From Salvia splendens (lineage: Eukaryota; Streptophyta; Magnoliopsida; Lamiales; Lamiaceae), in assembly GCF_004379255.2 (NCBI RefSeq), contig NC_056042.1, positions 30,731,928-30,795,927 on the forward strand: a stretch of 64,000 nt of DNA, given 5' to 3'. A program made the position numbers and the translations under genes. Of the stretch, positions 47,243 through 59,984 are shown piece after piece. Each line of letters begins with the position of its first letter. Positions within the stretch are counted from its first letter, which is position 1. The notes under the pieces are model-generated. The model made no database searches, was not told the DNA's origin, and saw only the letters and a list, made by a program, of their open reading frames with translations.

Positions 47243-48558
47243 GTATAGCCCGCTAAGTTCTGCATGTCCATTTCTTCCAACAAAATTAATAGTAATGGGC
47301 CCGGCCCGCTATGAGTGTCGTCCATCAAAATTCTTAAAATTACTTTGTGTTGTAGAAAATAAAATATTGAAGCTCCTACTGCCAAGGAAATCCACAATTG
47401 GTGGTTCAATTCAATACATGTTTGATACTGAATCGTTGAAATTATAGCTCTAAAAAGGTAATATAATCCATTCCCACTCTAAATATAACATATGTATAAT
47501 ATTCACTTATTCTATTAAGCCACATGGATTGATAAGAGGATGAAGCGTGGCTTATTCTTAATTAATAAGACGTCTTTCCTTGATTTGTAAAAGTAAATTC
47601 GACACCATTATCTCTTATGCAGAAAGTGATTAAAATTGTTCGATTTGGCACTCAAAATGATATACCATGATGCATCTATACATAAGATTACATGTCATGA
47701 ACCGATCTAGCATTTAATTTCATGCGAATGGATGACATGGCTTATTAAATTTTTATGTGGAACTCATTTTTTCATTTTGTGACTTTGTCTCCTGATTTCT
47801 TGTGCATGATTTTGGTGGTTGTCGAGTCTTGCTATTGAAGACTCTAATCGGTATTATGTAGGGTGAGGTCACTACAATTTCATCATTTTAATGGTCGTAT
47901 TAAGAAATGTGATGAGTGCTTATGATGTTTAAGGTTTAACTTAAAGTTCATCAATAATTTTTCTTAATCCCTAAAACAGCACAGCAAAATGACATCTGAT
48001 ACGTGAGCATATTTAAGAAATTCGAATTTGAAAAAACAAAATATTAATTTCGAGAATCAAACAATTAAATGCATATACTTTTATTTTGGGGGAAGAGGAT
48101 TCAATGCAAATACAGCAACAGGGCATTAAATTCTTGTGTGATAAAAAATTAAAAATAGAATGAGGAATGGGCCAAACGCAGTCTATATAACTTTTTTGAC
48201 ATAAATAGTTAATAGGAATAAATAGGTAATTTAAGTGACAAAATCGGAAGTACCATAAAATTCTTCTTGCAAGAAGGGTAAATAATTGTAGTAACTATAT
48301 TTAGCAAGAGTGGATCAGACTTAATTTAATTTGTGTGCTTTGCTAATACAATGTGATATTGTAGTTACCTCATTGGTGTGCACTATAGTATCTTAATTAA
48401 TATGTTATGCACAAATAGCATGTAATTCTAAAAACTATAATTAACAGAAGTAAATATTCCTGTGTCCATTAAGGATGTCAATTTATTGAAAGAAACATAG
48501 GCAACTATGCAATTAGGAAAAGAAATACTAGTACTATGTTAACGACTAAGCCGCCTAA
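47243..48558. other. Intergenic, no gene seen
   Basis: AT-rich sequence with only short random ORFs. No transposon ends identified apart from the adjoining elements. Confidence 0.4.
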
Positions 48559-50442
48559 GGCGCGTACTATGATTTTTTTTAATTAAATATTTAAATAACT
48601 ACAAAAATTGAGAAAAAACTTAATTTCATTTATAAAAAGTAATACATTACAATACGAATTAAAAAAAATACGCAAACTCAGCGACGACGGTTACGGGTCC
48701 ACGCTTCTTCAATCATGTCGTTCATGAGCTGAGAATGGTCTTGTTGGTTGCGCATTGAGGTCTGTCTAGATAGAACCTCATTGAAGCCCGTGGTAATCCT
48801 CTAGCGGGGGGCTCGGTCACCGTGCTGGACGAACTAGATACACCGTCATCATCGTTCCACTCGGTGATGCTCTCACCTTCATGCTCGACTATCATGTTGT
48901 GCATGATTATGCACGCATACATGACATCGGCGATGACTTCCTTGAACCAGAGACGAGCCAGCCCTTTCACAATTGCCCACCGTGCTTGGAGCACACCAAA
49001 TGCCCGCTCGACATCCTTCTGCGCCGATTCCTACTTTTGCGCAAATAAAACCATCTTCTCACCAATTGGGCAGCTGATCGTCTTCACAAAAACAGGCCAC
49101 CGTGGGTATATGCCATCGGCCTAGTAGTACCCCATGTGGTATTGGCGCATGTTGGCAGTGAACTCGATGGTCGGGCCGTTGCCATTGTATTGCTCGGTGA
49201 AGAGGGTGGATGAGATGAGGACGTTAATGTCGTTGTTCGACCCGGCTACGCCGAAGTAAGCATGCCAGATCCAGAACCAATGGTCAGCGACGACTTCGAG
49301 GATCATCGTCAGGTGGTTGCCCTTGTATCCACTAGTGAATTGGCATCTCCACGCCGCCGGACAATTCTTCCACTGCCAGTGCATACAGTCGATGCTCCCT
49401 AGCATCCTAGGAAAGCCGTGTGCCGCCTCGTGCATCTTCATCAGGCCCTGGTAATCAGTGGTAGTCGGTTGCGTAAATATGTGTCGTCGTAGGCCTCCAC
49501 AATTCCCCTAGAAAATCTCATCAGGCACTCCCGACCTGTTGTATCCCCGATGTGAAGGTACTCGTTGAAGATGTCCGCCTTGGTGCCGTAGGCCAACTGA
49601 CGGATTGCAGCCGTGCACTTTTGCAACGGTGTAAGGTCGGGTCTGCCAATGCCATCTTCCTGATACGTCATGTATTCATCACGTGACGACAACGTCCGAA
49701 CAATGCTGAGAAAAAGGTAACGCGGCATTCTAAACCGGCGGCGGAAAACAGTCGGTCCCCACCGTGGTTGATAGGCAAAATAGTCTGCAACCAGACGTTG
49801 GTGAGCTGCAGCGTGGTCACGTCGGACAGATGTCCGACGTCGAATCGGCCTATGGATCTGCTCCGCCGCCGCCTCCTCGCGCTGCATTTCGACTAAGCTT
49901 TCCGACATGGCCTCTTCAACGGCTGCATCTAAGGCTTCCGAGGTCGAACTACCTGACTCCGAGGAAATAAGACTAGTGGTGTCGTCGTCGTGGTTCATTT
50001 TGGTATGCGAGAGAGGTAGAAATGTGAGAGATGAGCGAAATGAGAGAGGCGAGATGTTCGTATGAACAAGTGAATTGAGAAACGATGTTTAAATAGACAA
50101 AATTCGAAAAAAAATAAAAAACGCGTGCCATCGTCCGCCTAGCCCACAATGGGGCGCCCGATGGCGCGGGCGATACCCACAATGGGGCGCCCGATGGCGG
50201 CCATCATCCTCGGGCGCGGACGATGCCTCTATTGGGGGTGCCAGCCATCGTCTGCGCCCATCGTCTGCCTAGCCCACAATGGGGCGCCCGATGGCGCGGA
50301 TGATAGGCCATCGTCCGCGCTTCTTCCGCAGACGATGCATCGGGCGTGGGCGTAGGGCGCGGACGATGGCGGGCACCCACAATGGAGGCATCGTCCGTGC
50401 CCGAAGATGATGACCGCCATCGGGCGTGCTATTGTGGTTGCC
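48559..50442 (-). mobile_element. Decayed PIF/Harbinger element
   Basis: Probable ends are GGCGCGTACTATG at the left and TATTGTGGTTGCC at the right, with TAA flanks (48556-48558 and 50443-50445). The right end has GC-rich clusters repeating CATCGTCCGC, CACAATGGGGCGCCCGATGG and related words (about 50120-50440). Its left part matches the derivative at 17978-18579. The transposase frame is broken. Confidence 0.8.
48690..49998 (-). pseudogene. Harbinger transposase pseudogene
   Basis: From the ATG at 49998 the frame codes an N-terminal region related to the 22.4-kb transposase (FRRRFRMPRYLFLSIVRTL, PLQKCTAAIRQLAYGTKAD) to about 49460. A frameshift moves the reading to the next frame (MLGSIDCMHWQWKNCP, GSNNDINVL). 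A TAG at about 49121 and another in the QK-stop-ESAQ stretch near 49034 break it, then KDVERAF... follows (MLQARWAIVKG, IIMHNMIVEHEG). A further frameshift lies near 48780. D and D of the DDE triad and the E region can be seen, but no intact protein is possible. Confidence 0.85.
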
Positions 50443-50445
50443 TAA

Positions 50446-51780
50446 GTAAATTATTTGGATGAAGTGAATCTGCATTGTCACTGCCCACTACTGACCGCTT
50501 TTTTGCCATTTTCCAATTATCACTCCATGTGTGCCTGCTTTCTCTATTTTATCTTTAAAAAGTCTTCTTATCAAATTAATAAGAGTAGTATATATAATGA
50601 AATACTACTATTATTATACACACAATTTGTGTTAGCATCATTGATAAGGAGGACCTTATGAATCTAATTTAATCCATGTGAAACAAATTATCTAATGTGA
50701 ACTAAATGAAAATGGTGTTCTGTGTGTAGCATAATAAAATAATATTTGAACATGAAAATTTAATACTCCATATAAACAATTCATACATCTAATACAAATA
50801 AGCTCACCTACCTGTATTCTGGTCTTGCGTTCCCATTTCCAATATTTAATTGGGGCCAGAATTTTCAACATTATTGGATAGAGACACTTTTAATTTCGAA
50901 ATACAATATCCAAAATACTGATATAACAATATAAAGTTTTGTTTATTTCCCTTTAAAAGGTCGTGTGCGAGAACATGAATTTAGGTACTAAATAAATATT
51001 CAGATTGAGCAAATATCCTATTAGTTGAATTGAAATATACAGATTTCGCTTTGATTTTGTATTTTACATGATTTTTTTTAATTCTAAATGCATTTTTTAC
51101 ATTGTTTTCGTGGCTCGCCGGCCGCAGGAATCGAAATACTACTTTGTTAATTCCGCAATAGAGAATTCCAGTTGTATAAACAAAGTATTTTCAAACTCAA
51201 ATAAAAAATAGCTTTAGGCACGTATATGAATGATTTTTAATCCGAATCATTAAATTTAGATTAATTTTTCAATAGTGCTCGAAATTTCGATTCTTTTATA
51301 AACTTTATGAAATTAAAGAAGGTTAGTACTACTAATTAACAATCCAATCGACGTCATGTTTAGTAGTAATTATCGATTGACAATGATTAAATACCAACAT
51401 AATGATTGATAGAAATTCAAAGCGAGTCGCACGACGTCGTTTCAAGGTTATTTTACCATATTAAACCACGAAAGAGAAATAGTATACAGAAAGAGTGTGT
51501 GTGTGTGTCAGTGCGCAAATCAGATTGAAAATCAATCTCTAATCCATGAGATCAATATAGAAAGAAGAGCCTGACAACGGTCATTCATCATATTGGTCTT
51601 CACCGCAATAAAAGATCAATGTTTTCGTGTTTATTTTTCCTCGGTGGATAGATATCTATCTGTCTATACACGTATTGTTGCATTTGCATGCAATTTTTTT
51701 TCTCACTTGAAAAACGATGGAAACACTGAAGAGGAAAAGAGTAAAGCAGCCGTGAATCTGAGCTCTCCATTTTGGGCATT
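50446..51780 (+). other. Intergenic/upstream region of the sulfotransferase-like gene
   Basis: AT-rich. A GT microsatellite near 51498-51510 and a CT-poor leader precede the ATG at 51789. No other gene is seen. Confidence 0.4.
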
Positions 51781-51788
51781 AAACAGAA

Positions 51789-53982
51789 ATGGCGGACGAT
51801 CTCTGTTTCTGGGCAAAGGCACTTCTTCTTCTTCTTCTTGATGTCAGGATTTTGAAAGTTCAGTGAATTTCTACAGTAATTGTTAATGGAAGCTCTTGAT
51901 TATGTTTTTTATAGTTATCTGTGTAAAGGGCATTTCGAGATTTTGTTTAAATTAGTGAACTTTATCGTGTTTCAGCTGATATTTCTTTCTGTTAATTTGA
52001 ATTTCATGCCTTTTGATTTTACTTTTTTAAAGAAATTAAAATGCCTTTTGTGTTCACCATTCAAATCCTTAGTCTACCTAAGGTTTTGTTGCTAATGGCT
52101 TCTTCTTTGGAGCTTAATTCAAGATTTTCTGTCATTTACTGGGATTTTCAGAGATTTGTGTGCTGATCTCTCTTTCTGGTAATATGAACATTATGCCTTT
52201 TATTTAGAAAATAGAATGCCCTTTTCCTTCACCATTTAATCAAAGTTATTATATGTCATATACTGGGAGTTTGAGAGATTTGTTTAATATATATTTGGGT
52301 TTGTGGCGTTGGATCAAAAGGTGCTCTTTTTCTTATTGCTATAATGTTTTCTTGAGTTTCAGGACAGCTTGATTGTGAAACATCCAAAGAAAAATCCTCT
52401 GGTATTGAGGATGCTGGTTTTGATGTTTGTGATGGTGTGTGGAGTTTACATATGTTCAGTCTGTCTAAAGCAAATTGGCGGGCACCCAACCGTGCGGTTG
52501 TTGAGTTATCCGGTGGCTGAGAGAGCTTGTGATGTGGCGGATATCGAGCCTTCTAAGAAGCCCTATGTACATTTCCCCAAACCAGAGAGTTTCAACAGGT
52601 TAGACTTTGTGTGCAGCTGCACTGTCTCTGATAATTGGATTTGAATTGCTGCTGAATTCGCTGATTGTTGTTTGGTTGATAATTAGGGAAGAATGTGCAT
52701 GTAATCCCGTACGTTACTTTGCAATATTGTCCACACAGAGGTCTGGCAGTGGATGGTTTGAGACGTTGTTGAACAGTCATATGAACATTAGCTCCAACGG
52801 GGAGATTTTCTCGGTTAAAGTTCGAAGAAGTAACATATCCACAATTGTGGAAACATTGGATAAGATTTATAATCTAGATTGGTTCACAAGTGCTTCGAAA
52901 AATGAGTGCACAGCTGCAGTTGGATTGAAATGGATGCTTAACCAGGTGAACTCCTGATCTTGTGAAATAAAATGTAGCAATGTCTTGATTTGCTTCTTTG
53001 TATATGTTGAAATCGATTTGTTTACACACCACCTTGCTGCAGTAATGATTTTTTTCGTTTATTTTAGCCTGAGTTTCTTGTGCTATTTGGTGGGATGCAA
53101 TATGATTCGTCTTCTCTCGAAGCTGTTTTGTGACTAGCCAACCTAGAAATTAACAATGGGAACTCATCTAACTATGTGCAGCTGATTACAACAGAGTAAT
53201 CAAGAAAAAATAAAGATTGAATTCCTTTAAGTAATGAGTTTAAGTGAATTCTTAGTTTTAAAAAGCAACATCTTCAATTCTAGATGATATTCTTATGCTA
53301 TCTCGTTGCAGGGATTAATGCAACATCATGAAGAAATAGTGGAATACTTCAACGCTAAAGGAGTTTCTGCAATTTTTCTTTTCAGAAGGAATCTGCTGCG
53401 TCGTATGATTTCCATCCTAGCAAATTCTTTCGACCAGAACGCCAAGCTACTAAACGGGACTCACAAATCTCATGTGCACTCAACCCATGACGTCCGTTCC
53501 TCTCTCTCCCTCTCTCTTTTTCTACTTAATGCAGGTCATAACAAAGTATATAACTGCTGCAGGCTAAGATACTTGCCAGTTACAAGCCAGTTGTTAATGC
53601 AAGTTTGCTTATACCGAACTTGAGGCAAGTGGAAGATCTCGTTAACAAATCCATGGAATATTTCAAGAGCACCCGCCATATTATCCTCTACTACGAGGAC
53701 ATAATAAATAATCGAACAGTAAGAGACATCAAAAAAAATTTCAATTTCAAAAGAATCTATGTTGCATTTCCATCTTCAAGATCAAGTTGTTATCTCCTTT
53801 TAACGCAGAAATTAGTCGACGTTCAGAATTTTCTGAGGGTTCCTCTTCGAGACCTGAGTAGCAGACAGGTGAAGATACACAAAGGATCGCTGTCTTCACA
53901 GGTCGAGAACTGGGGAGACATCGAGAAGGCGCTTGAGGGAACGCATTATCAAAGTTATTTACATGAAGATTACAAGTTGTAG
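51789..53982 (+). CDS. Sulfotransferase-like P-loop protein (plant nodulation-protein-H-like family)
   Basis: Six exons give 344 residues: 51789-51818, 52363-52598, 52687-52945, 53312-53491, 53563-53718, 53809-53982. Exons 2-6 join by GT-AG. Exon 1 (MADDLCFWAK) joins exon 2 (DSLIVKHPKK) best with a GC donor at 51819. Residues about 18-42 form a signal-anchor-like hydrophobic segment (LVLRMLVLMFVMVCGVYICS), suggesting a Golgi type II membrane protein. The 5'-phosphosulfate-binding loop is LSTQRSGSGWFETLL. Further family motifs are GLKWMLNQGLMQHHEEIVEY and FLFRRNLLRRMIS (3'-phosphate-binding type). Plant relatives such as At2g15730 have this length and arrangement; their substrates are unknown to me, so the activity is inferred. 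Confidence 0.88.
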
Positions 53983-56365
53983 GAATCTGGATCATGCTGC
54001 TGCTGTATATATAGAAAATTTAGGGTTACCTTATTTATTCATTAATTCTTTCAACAGTATAAGCTAACAGGCAGTTGTTGCTCCTGTTGGAATTTTGATG
54101 ACAGAGTTTTACAAGACACCTTATGAATGTGTGTGTGTTTATTTTTATTTTTGGTAAGCAAGGTGGAATATTGTTTCAAACGTCCAAGACTAATTTTCAC
54201 CACTCTGCAATAGTTTGGGAGCACATTTTTTTAAAGAACATTTTGGGTATTTATTGTTCGTGATCTCATAAACTTACGTGTGAGTACTTTTTATTACACT
54301 TTCATGAGAAAAATATCAAAAAAAATATCATAATGAAAACTCACAATACTACTCCATCCCTAAAAAAATAAAAAATTTGTAAACTTTTTATTTTGTGAAG
54401 TATGACCCCACAATCTTTACTATTTTTCTTTTCATCTCTCTTACTTTATCAATTTTCTATTATTCTCTTTTACTTTACTAAATGTGTATTAAAACTCGTG
54501 TCTTTTCACTATGAAGCAATTTCAATGTTTTGGCCAATTACTTTTTTGTTTAGAACTCCGTTTGTAAGACGTTATCCCTCAAACTAATAGGTCGGGGTTC
54601 GAGTCACAGCGGAGGTAAATGGGAAATCATTATTGATCCTCTTTAATTAAAAAAAACATTTTGGCCAGTTGTTCTACCATTCAAGGTGTCTACAAATCAC
54701 CATGGATAATAGTAATTGGATCCGGCAATCAAACCTAAAGCACCTTAGAATCTTTGGATCAATTATTTCACCTATCACATCCACCAATAATTACTCTTGA
54801 TTTAATAACAACAAAAATGAACATTAATTACTCCACCGTGTCATTCAAAGCGGAGTATATAACATGTTCATTAAGTCAATAAAAAATTATATTGCCTTTT
54901 TTCCGATGTGAATTGTCTCAATATATATAAGTGGCTTGGGGCAAATATATTTAAATTTTACATAAAATATCAGCAAAAGTTTAATGAAACTAACCATGAA
55001 ACACAACTTTCATAATATATGTGCACATTTTATATAAACAACAATAACGAGATAAACTATAATTTCTTATTTGGCTACAACAATAGTTATAGTAATAAAT
55101 TAATAATGATAATAATAATAATCCGATTTAAATAATAAATATTCGCGACTACTATTTTACATCATTTTAACTCTCTTAATACTTACTCATACCTAAAAAA
55201 TACTACTAGCATGACATAAATAATGAGACGGAAGAAATATTAGAAGCAGCCGCTATGAACCTTCAACCCCTCGTATTATCGTAACATGTATAATACATTA
55301 GGTACAAATTAAATCCTGAAAATCTGATAATCTTAATTATTGGCCTATGAAGAGCTTCCAATAAAATAAATTAAGTATTGCCTCTGCAAATCTCAAATAT
55401 TTCAAAACTAAATTTATAAAAATGAATTCTCCCTAATTTGAAAAAGTCACTTCCGACTATGTGATGATTTCCATACGAGAAAAGTCTTACATTTCAAATA
55501 TGGACGACGGTATTTCAGAATCAAAATTGCACTGCACGTATCCAACGGCACACAATGCTATTCCGGTTCTCCACTTTGTCTCATACTTTAATTTTGTGGA
55601 GTATTTCACATTAATAATTGTGAGTTTGTGAAATAGTAATTAATATGAGTTGAAACATTAATGCTTATAAATTAAAATGGAGAGTCGTCACTTTACTTAC
55701 CTCATTATAGCCATATGTCGAATTGTACTAGTAAAAAACTATATTCCATTCTTGTTGAAAATCACCAAGTCAAATTGTATTGTCGGTGGGCTCCCCACCA
55801 AATTTTATTGTATATATTGAGTTGTTGGTTCACGTACAAATATAATCTTATTGATAAACAAGGTTGGATAACGATTTCAAAATTAAAACAAAAAATCGAA
55901 AAGAGAGGAAAATTAACGAGGTATGTATTGATCTTTTCTGTATTAATCATTTTATTTCTTTCAAACCAATCAATGTATATGTATTTAATTATTTAAATGA
56001 GATGAATGAGCTATGTTACTAAACCTCAATAAAGTAACACCATAAAGACAAATGATTCCATCTAAGTAACCTCTCACCAAATGTTGGAATATTTGAAAGT
56101 TCTGTGTCAAGCACCTAACTCTAGTCCAACTATGTAAACCATCCAACTTTGTTGACCAAAGCTGTAGCACCCCCCAACAAAATTTAGAACATTTTGACCA
56201 ACTAAACATGGAATATGGTGGGGGCCACAAAGATTTCTTCGTATTGACCAAGTGCAAGTCTACCTTACTACAGTTTTCCATCCAATCTTAATTACTTCAT
56301 ATATAGGCGTGTTTGGATTGGGTGCCTTAAAATTTCAGACAATTTCATGTTTGGAAAATGGTAGG
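53983..56365. other. Intergenic, AT-rich, no gene seen
   Basis: It contains the 3' UTR of the sulfotransferase-like gene, a partial Stowaway-type end near 54352 (CTACTCCATCCCTAAAA) and a SINE-like remnant (54545-54660). No other coding signal. Confidence 0.4.
54545..54660 (+). repeat. tRNA-derived SINE-like remnant
   Basis: ATCCCTCAAACTAATAGGTC followed by GGGGTTCGAGTC (B-box-like) and CAGCGGAGG, ending in an A-rich stretch. This is the layout of plant SINEs rather than a tRNA gene; no cloverleaf can be formed. Confidence 0.4.
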
Positions 56366-57062
56366 ACATGGGTGCGTTAAATTGTTAATCTTTTAAATTG
56401 ATAACTCTACAAACTCATCAATAATGTATTAAATATGTCAATACTTATGTATTGATATTTTAATGTCATCGTGTTGATATTTTTAATACACTGCGTTGAT
56501 GAATTAGCAGAGTCAACAATTTAAAAGGTTAGCAATTGATTACATCTAGGGGTGGCAGATCGTGCGTGTCGGGTCGTTATCGTGTCGACACGATAACGAC
56601 ACGAACACGACCCGTTAAGAAAACCTCAAACACGGACACGAACACGACACGAAATCCTCAGACACGAACACGACACGATCACGACACGAACCCATTAACG
56701 ACACGAACCAATTCGGGTCAACACAACACGATAACAACACGTACACGAGATGACACGATAACGACTCGATAACAACACGACCTGATAACGGTTAAACCTA
56801 TTAAAAATGAAAATAATAAGAATTAATAATATTAAAATATTATTTGTTAACGGATAACACGAACACGACACGAACACGTATTGTTAACGGATAACACGAA
56901 CACGACACGAACACGACACGAAATTTTCGTGTCCTTAACGGGTCGACCCGATAAGGACACGAACCCAATAAGCTCTGACCCAAACCCATTATTTTCGTGC
57001 CGGTTCGTGTCGTGTTATCGTGTCGTGTCAAAAATTGCCAGCCTTAATTACATCCCTGATAG
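56366..57062. mobile_element. Hairpin MITE interrupted by a hAT element
   Basis: Left arm from about 56368 (GGGTGCGTTAAATTGTTAAT, CTTTTAAATTGATAACTC, AACTCATCAA) is complementary to the arm at about 56470-56545 (TTGATGAATTAGC, GAGTCAACAATTTAAAAGG, GCAATTGATTACATC). The last bases of the right end (CCTGAT) lie beyond the hAT insertion at 57055. Confidence 0.6.
56547..57046. mobile_element. Non-autonomous hAT-type element with 8-bp target duplication
   Basis: Ends TAGGGGTGGCAG and TTGCCAGCCTTA are hAT-like inverted ends. They are flanked by perfect 8-bp duplications ATTACATC (56539-56546 and 57047-57054). The 500-bp interior is dominated by ACGACACGAACACG-type words in both orientations, probable subterminal transposase-binding repeats, and has no transposase. 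Confidence 0.9.
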
Positions 57063-57582
57063 GACAAGATTCAACATGCGTTCAAAGTTAAATTTGAGAA
57101 AGAGCGACCAAGTTTTTTTTTCGATGGATATACAAAAATGCTTAAAGCTAGGGGATAATTGGTGGACAGAGCAGTCCACCAAGAATTGTGATTATACTCC
57201 CATGCCTTAAAAAGGTTCTTTCTTTTATTCATGTAACATTAACAAATTTCTTATATTATGTGGAAATTGTTTGCAAAAGACCATATTATCACAATAAAAG
57301 CATTAGAAAATTGTTACCTCGAAATTTTAAACTCAATATTTTCGAATATATACCCCTTATTAAAATAGATAAAGGTCTATTTAGATAAAGACAATCCATA
57401 CAACAACAAAGTCGATTCAATATATAAAACATAGTATAAACAAATTAACAAATAACAAAAGACAACAACAATATACAAAAATGTAGACCACATATATGAC
57501 ATATCTAAACATTAAACCACAATAGGCATCAAAATCTCCTCAAAGCTTAAACTAAACAATCGATAGGGGTCTGATAACCCAA

Positions 57583-57685
57583 AAAAAACACAAAATCCAT
57601 TAGAAAAACAATAATTAAATCAAAGCTCTAATGAAAAAAAAACACAAATTCCATGAGAAAAACAATAATTAAATCAAGCTCTAAA
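57583..57685. repeat. Tandem duplication of about 50 bp
   Basis: Two adjacent copies of a unit containing AAACACAAA.TCCAT.AG and AAAAACAATAATTAAATCAA. Confidence 0.7.
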
Positions 57686-57860
57686 TGCATCCGTCGACCA
57701 TTTTAAATGTGTCATAAATTAGCAACAGGCTTCTACGAACAATATATATGGAGTACTATTATTTTACGAAAACCTTCATTACAATATAAAATGTGTAACA
57801 TATCATCAATTTATAAATGTCGGTTTGCATGATTGTATCCCGAGATTAAATTTGTAGTGT

Positions 57861-58013
57861 GTTTGGTTTATGAGATTCAATCCCACAACTCAATCATAGA
57901 TGTATATTCATGGGATAATTAGTTATAGCTAACTATCTATGACTAAAATAATTTCACAACTCAATCCTAGATAATATTTTGGTATTATTTTATTTTGAAA
58001 ACCGAACACCACC
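57861..58013. mobile_element. Short hAT-like MITE (putative)
   Basis: GTGTTTGGTTTATGAG at the left and AAAACCGAACACC at the right are inverted; CAACTCAATC.TAGAT recurs inside. Noncoding. Confidence 0.5.
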
Positions 58014-58244
58014 TTAATACATTATTTAGTGGCCCGAGTTTGACCTTCTAAATGAACTTACACTGGTAGTAGTACTATTTTAATGTGATTGAAATCCAAA
58101 ATGCTTGACTTATTAATAATTAGTCCTTCTTGATTTCAAGAGATATTTTATACAGATTATCTGTTAGCCATAACTAATATATCTTGATTCCAAAAGAAAG
58201 ATAAAGAGTAAAGCGAGATGATCCAAACAAGTGTGTATTTAAAT

Positions 58245-58490
58245 TTAGAAATGCAGTCCAAATTTTGGCTTCAAGATGAGATGATCTAATGGTCAATAAT
58301 TGACCAAAAATACGGAAGATCATTATTAATCAGTTTTAGATCATATTATAAAATTTGGGTTTGATGTCATTTTTAGATCATTTTAGGTCATCCCTTATTA
58401 AAATGACCTAAAAATACACTAACAATGACCTACAAAATATCATACGTATGATTTTGTTCTGCATTTCTGTATTTAAATCTAGTTTTTCAT
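58245..58490 (+). mobile_element. MITE family copy 2
   Basis: Starts TTTAGAAATGCAGTCCAAA and ends GCATTTCTGTATTTAAATC, inverted ends. The interior shares TTGGGTTTGATGTCATTTTTAG, cited in part as GGTTTGATGTCATTTTTAG, with the copies at 16.6 and 59.2 kb. Confidence 0.8.
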
Positions 58491-59164
58491 AGATCAAAAC
58501 CCGTAAAATAAATGTATATGTTCCACTAATAAAAATCAATAATCCTTAAATTGGTGTTGTTTCATTTGAAAAATCGAAATGCATAAACGCCAAGTTAAAT
58601 AAAATTCTGTTTCAAAAAGCGCTGCCCAATGTTGTCATACATATGTTTATATTGTTTTTATTATATGTACATACACAAATTTATAAATAGAAAACTATTT
58701 TACGACATACATTCTAAAGTATAGTTGGTAACTATACATTTCCTTAAACTACATCTGTAGTGCGTGATATTTACATTGCCCATAAAAAGGTCAATAAATC
58801 TATATGACATGATAATATCTCGGGTGATTACATATTTATAAATAATTTAATGTTCTATTTTGAAGACTGATAAAAGAAGAAAGGACCAACTAAATTCTGC
58901 GCTGTTTAATTTTTGGGAAATACCTAAAACAAACGATATCTGCAGGGACGGAGCCAGAAACTCTTAATACGAGGGACAAAAATATACATAAAGATAATCT
59001 AAAAATTTAAGAAGGGATAATTAGTGGAAGATTAATATAAAAAATTCTATAGCAAGTTAAACATATATAAATGTAGTTATATAGTATTAAACTAGATCTA
59101 TCCATGGACATCTGTATTGGTTTTTATTAGTGGATATTATGATAGGAAAATGATCAAAATAAAA

Positions 59165-59410
59165 TCCATCTTAATATAGAAATGCAGTCCAAATCATGAT
59201 CTAATTTGATCTGATAGTCAATAATTAACTAAAAATATGGAAGGTTATTATTAATCAGGTTTAGTCAGTTATAAATCTAGGTTTGATGTCATTTTTAGGT
59301 CATTTTAGGTTATCCTTTATTAAAATGACCTTAAAAACAATAACAATAACCTAAAAATGCACTTTCTTATGATTTTGTTTTGCGTTTTTATATTAAAATC
59401 TAGTTTGTAT
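59165..59410 (+). mobile_element. MITE family copy 3
   Basis: Same orientation as the 58.2-kb copy. TATAGAAATGCAGTCCAAAT starts it; GGTTTGATGTCATTTTTAG and TTATTAAAATGACCT are shared. Confidence 0.8.
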
Positions 59411-59984
59411 ATATCATAACTCCGATTTAATTTAAATAAAAAATGAATGCTCAGCCCTCTAACTTCAGTGATTGTGCAAAATAAACTTGTTACTTTCTAT
59501 ATCACTTAATTACAAAAATCTCTTTATTTTTCATTTTCACATACATGTTTTCTAACATGATTAATAAAAATTAACAAAGATTTTTTTATTTTCTATTAAG
59601 CACGCTTTTCATACAAATTTTGCTAAATAAACTTGTTAGTTCTGCTTATCATTTTATTTTATTTGTTCATAAAAAATAGTGCTTTTAACACCTGCACCCT
59701 AATTAATTTATTTTCAAATTAATCATTAGTCATGATTGTTCACTTTGTAATACTACGGTATCTTTTTGCATTTAAGAAAACATTCAACTAATTGTTATAC
59801 TCCTAAACTAAGTTTTTATGAACTTTGATGATATTCAATGTGTAAATATGTTAATATAATATCTATAGTTTACTATTACAGTGAATATATGGAAAAAAAA
59901 TATACTACTCCTACTACTATCTATTGTAGTTTATTTTATATTACGATGCTTATTCATAAAGAAGAGTATCGTTAAAAGTGGTTA

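Noticed and set aside
54590..54625. tRNA-like GGTTCGAGTC B-box
   Set aside because: No A-box at the right distance and no cloverleaf or acceptor stem; fits a SINE remnant better.
56547..57046. Regular repeats of ACGACACGAACACG that could suggest a CRISPR-like or satellite array
   Set aside because: Units are irregular and in both orientations, and are bounded by hAT ends with an 8-bp target duplication.
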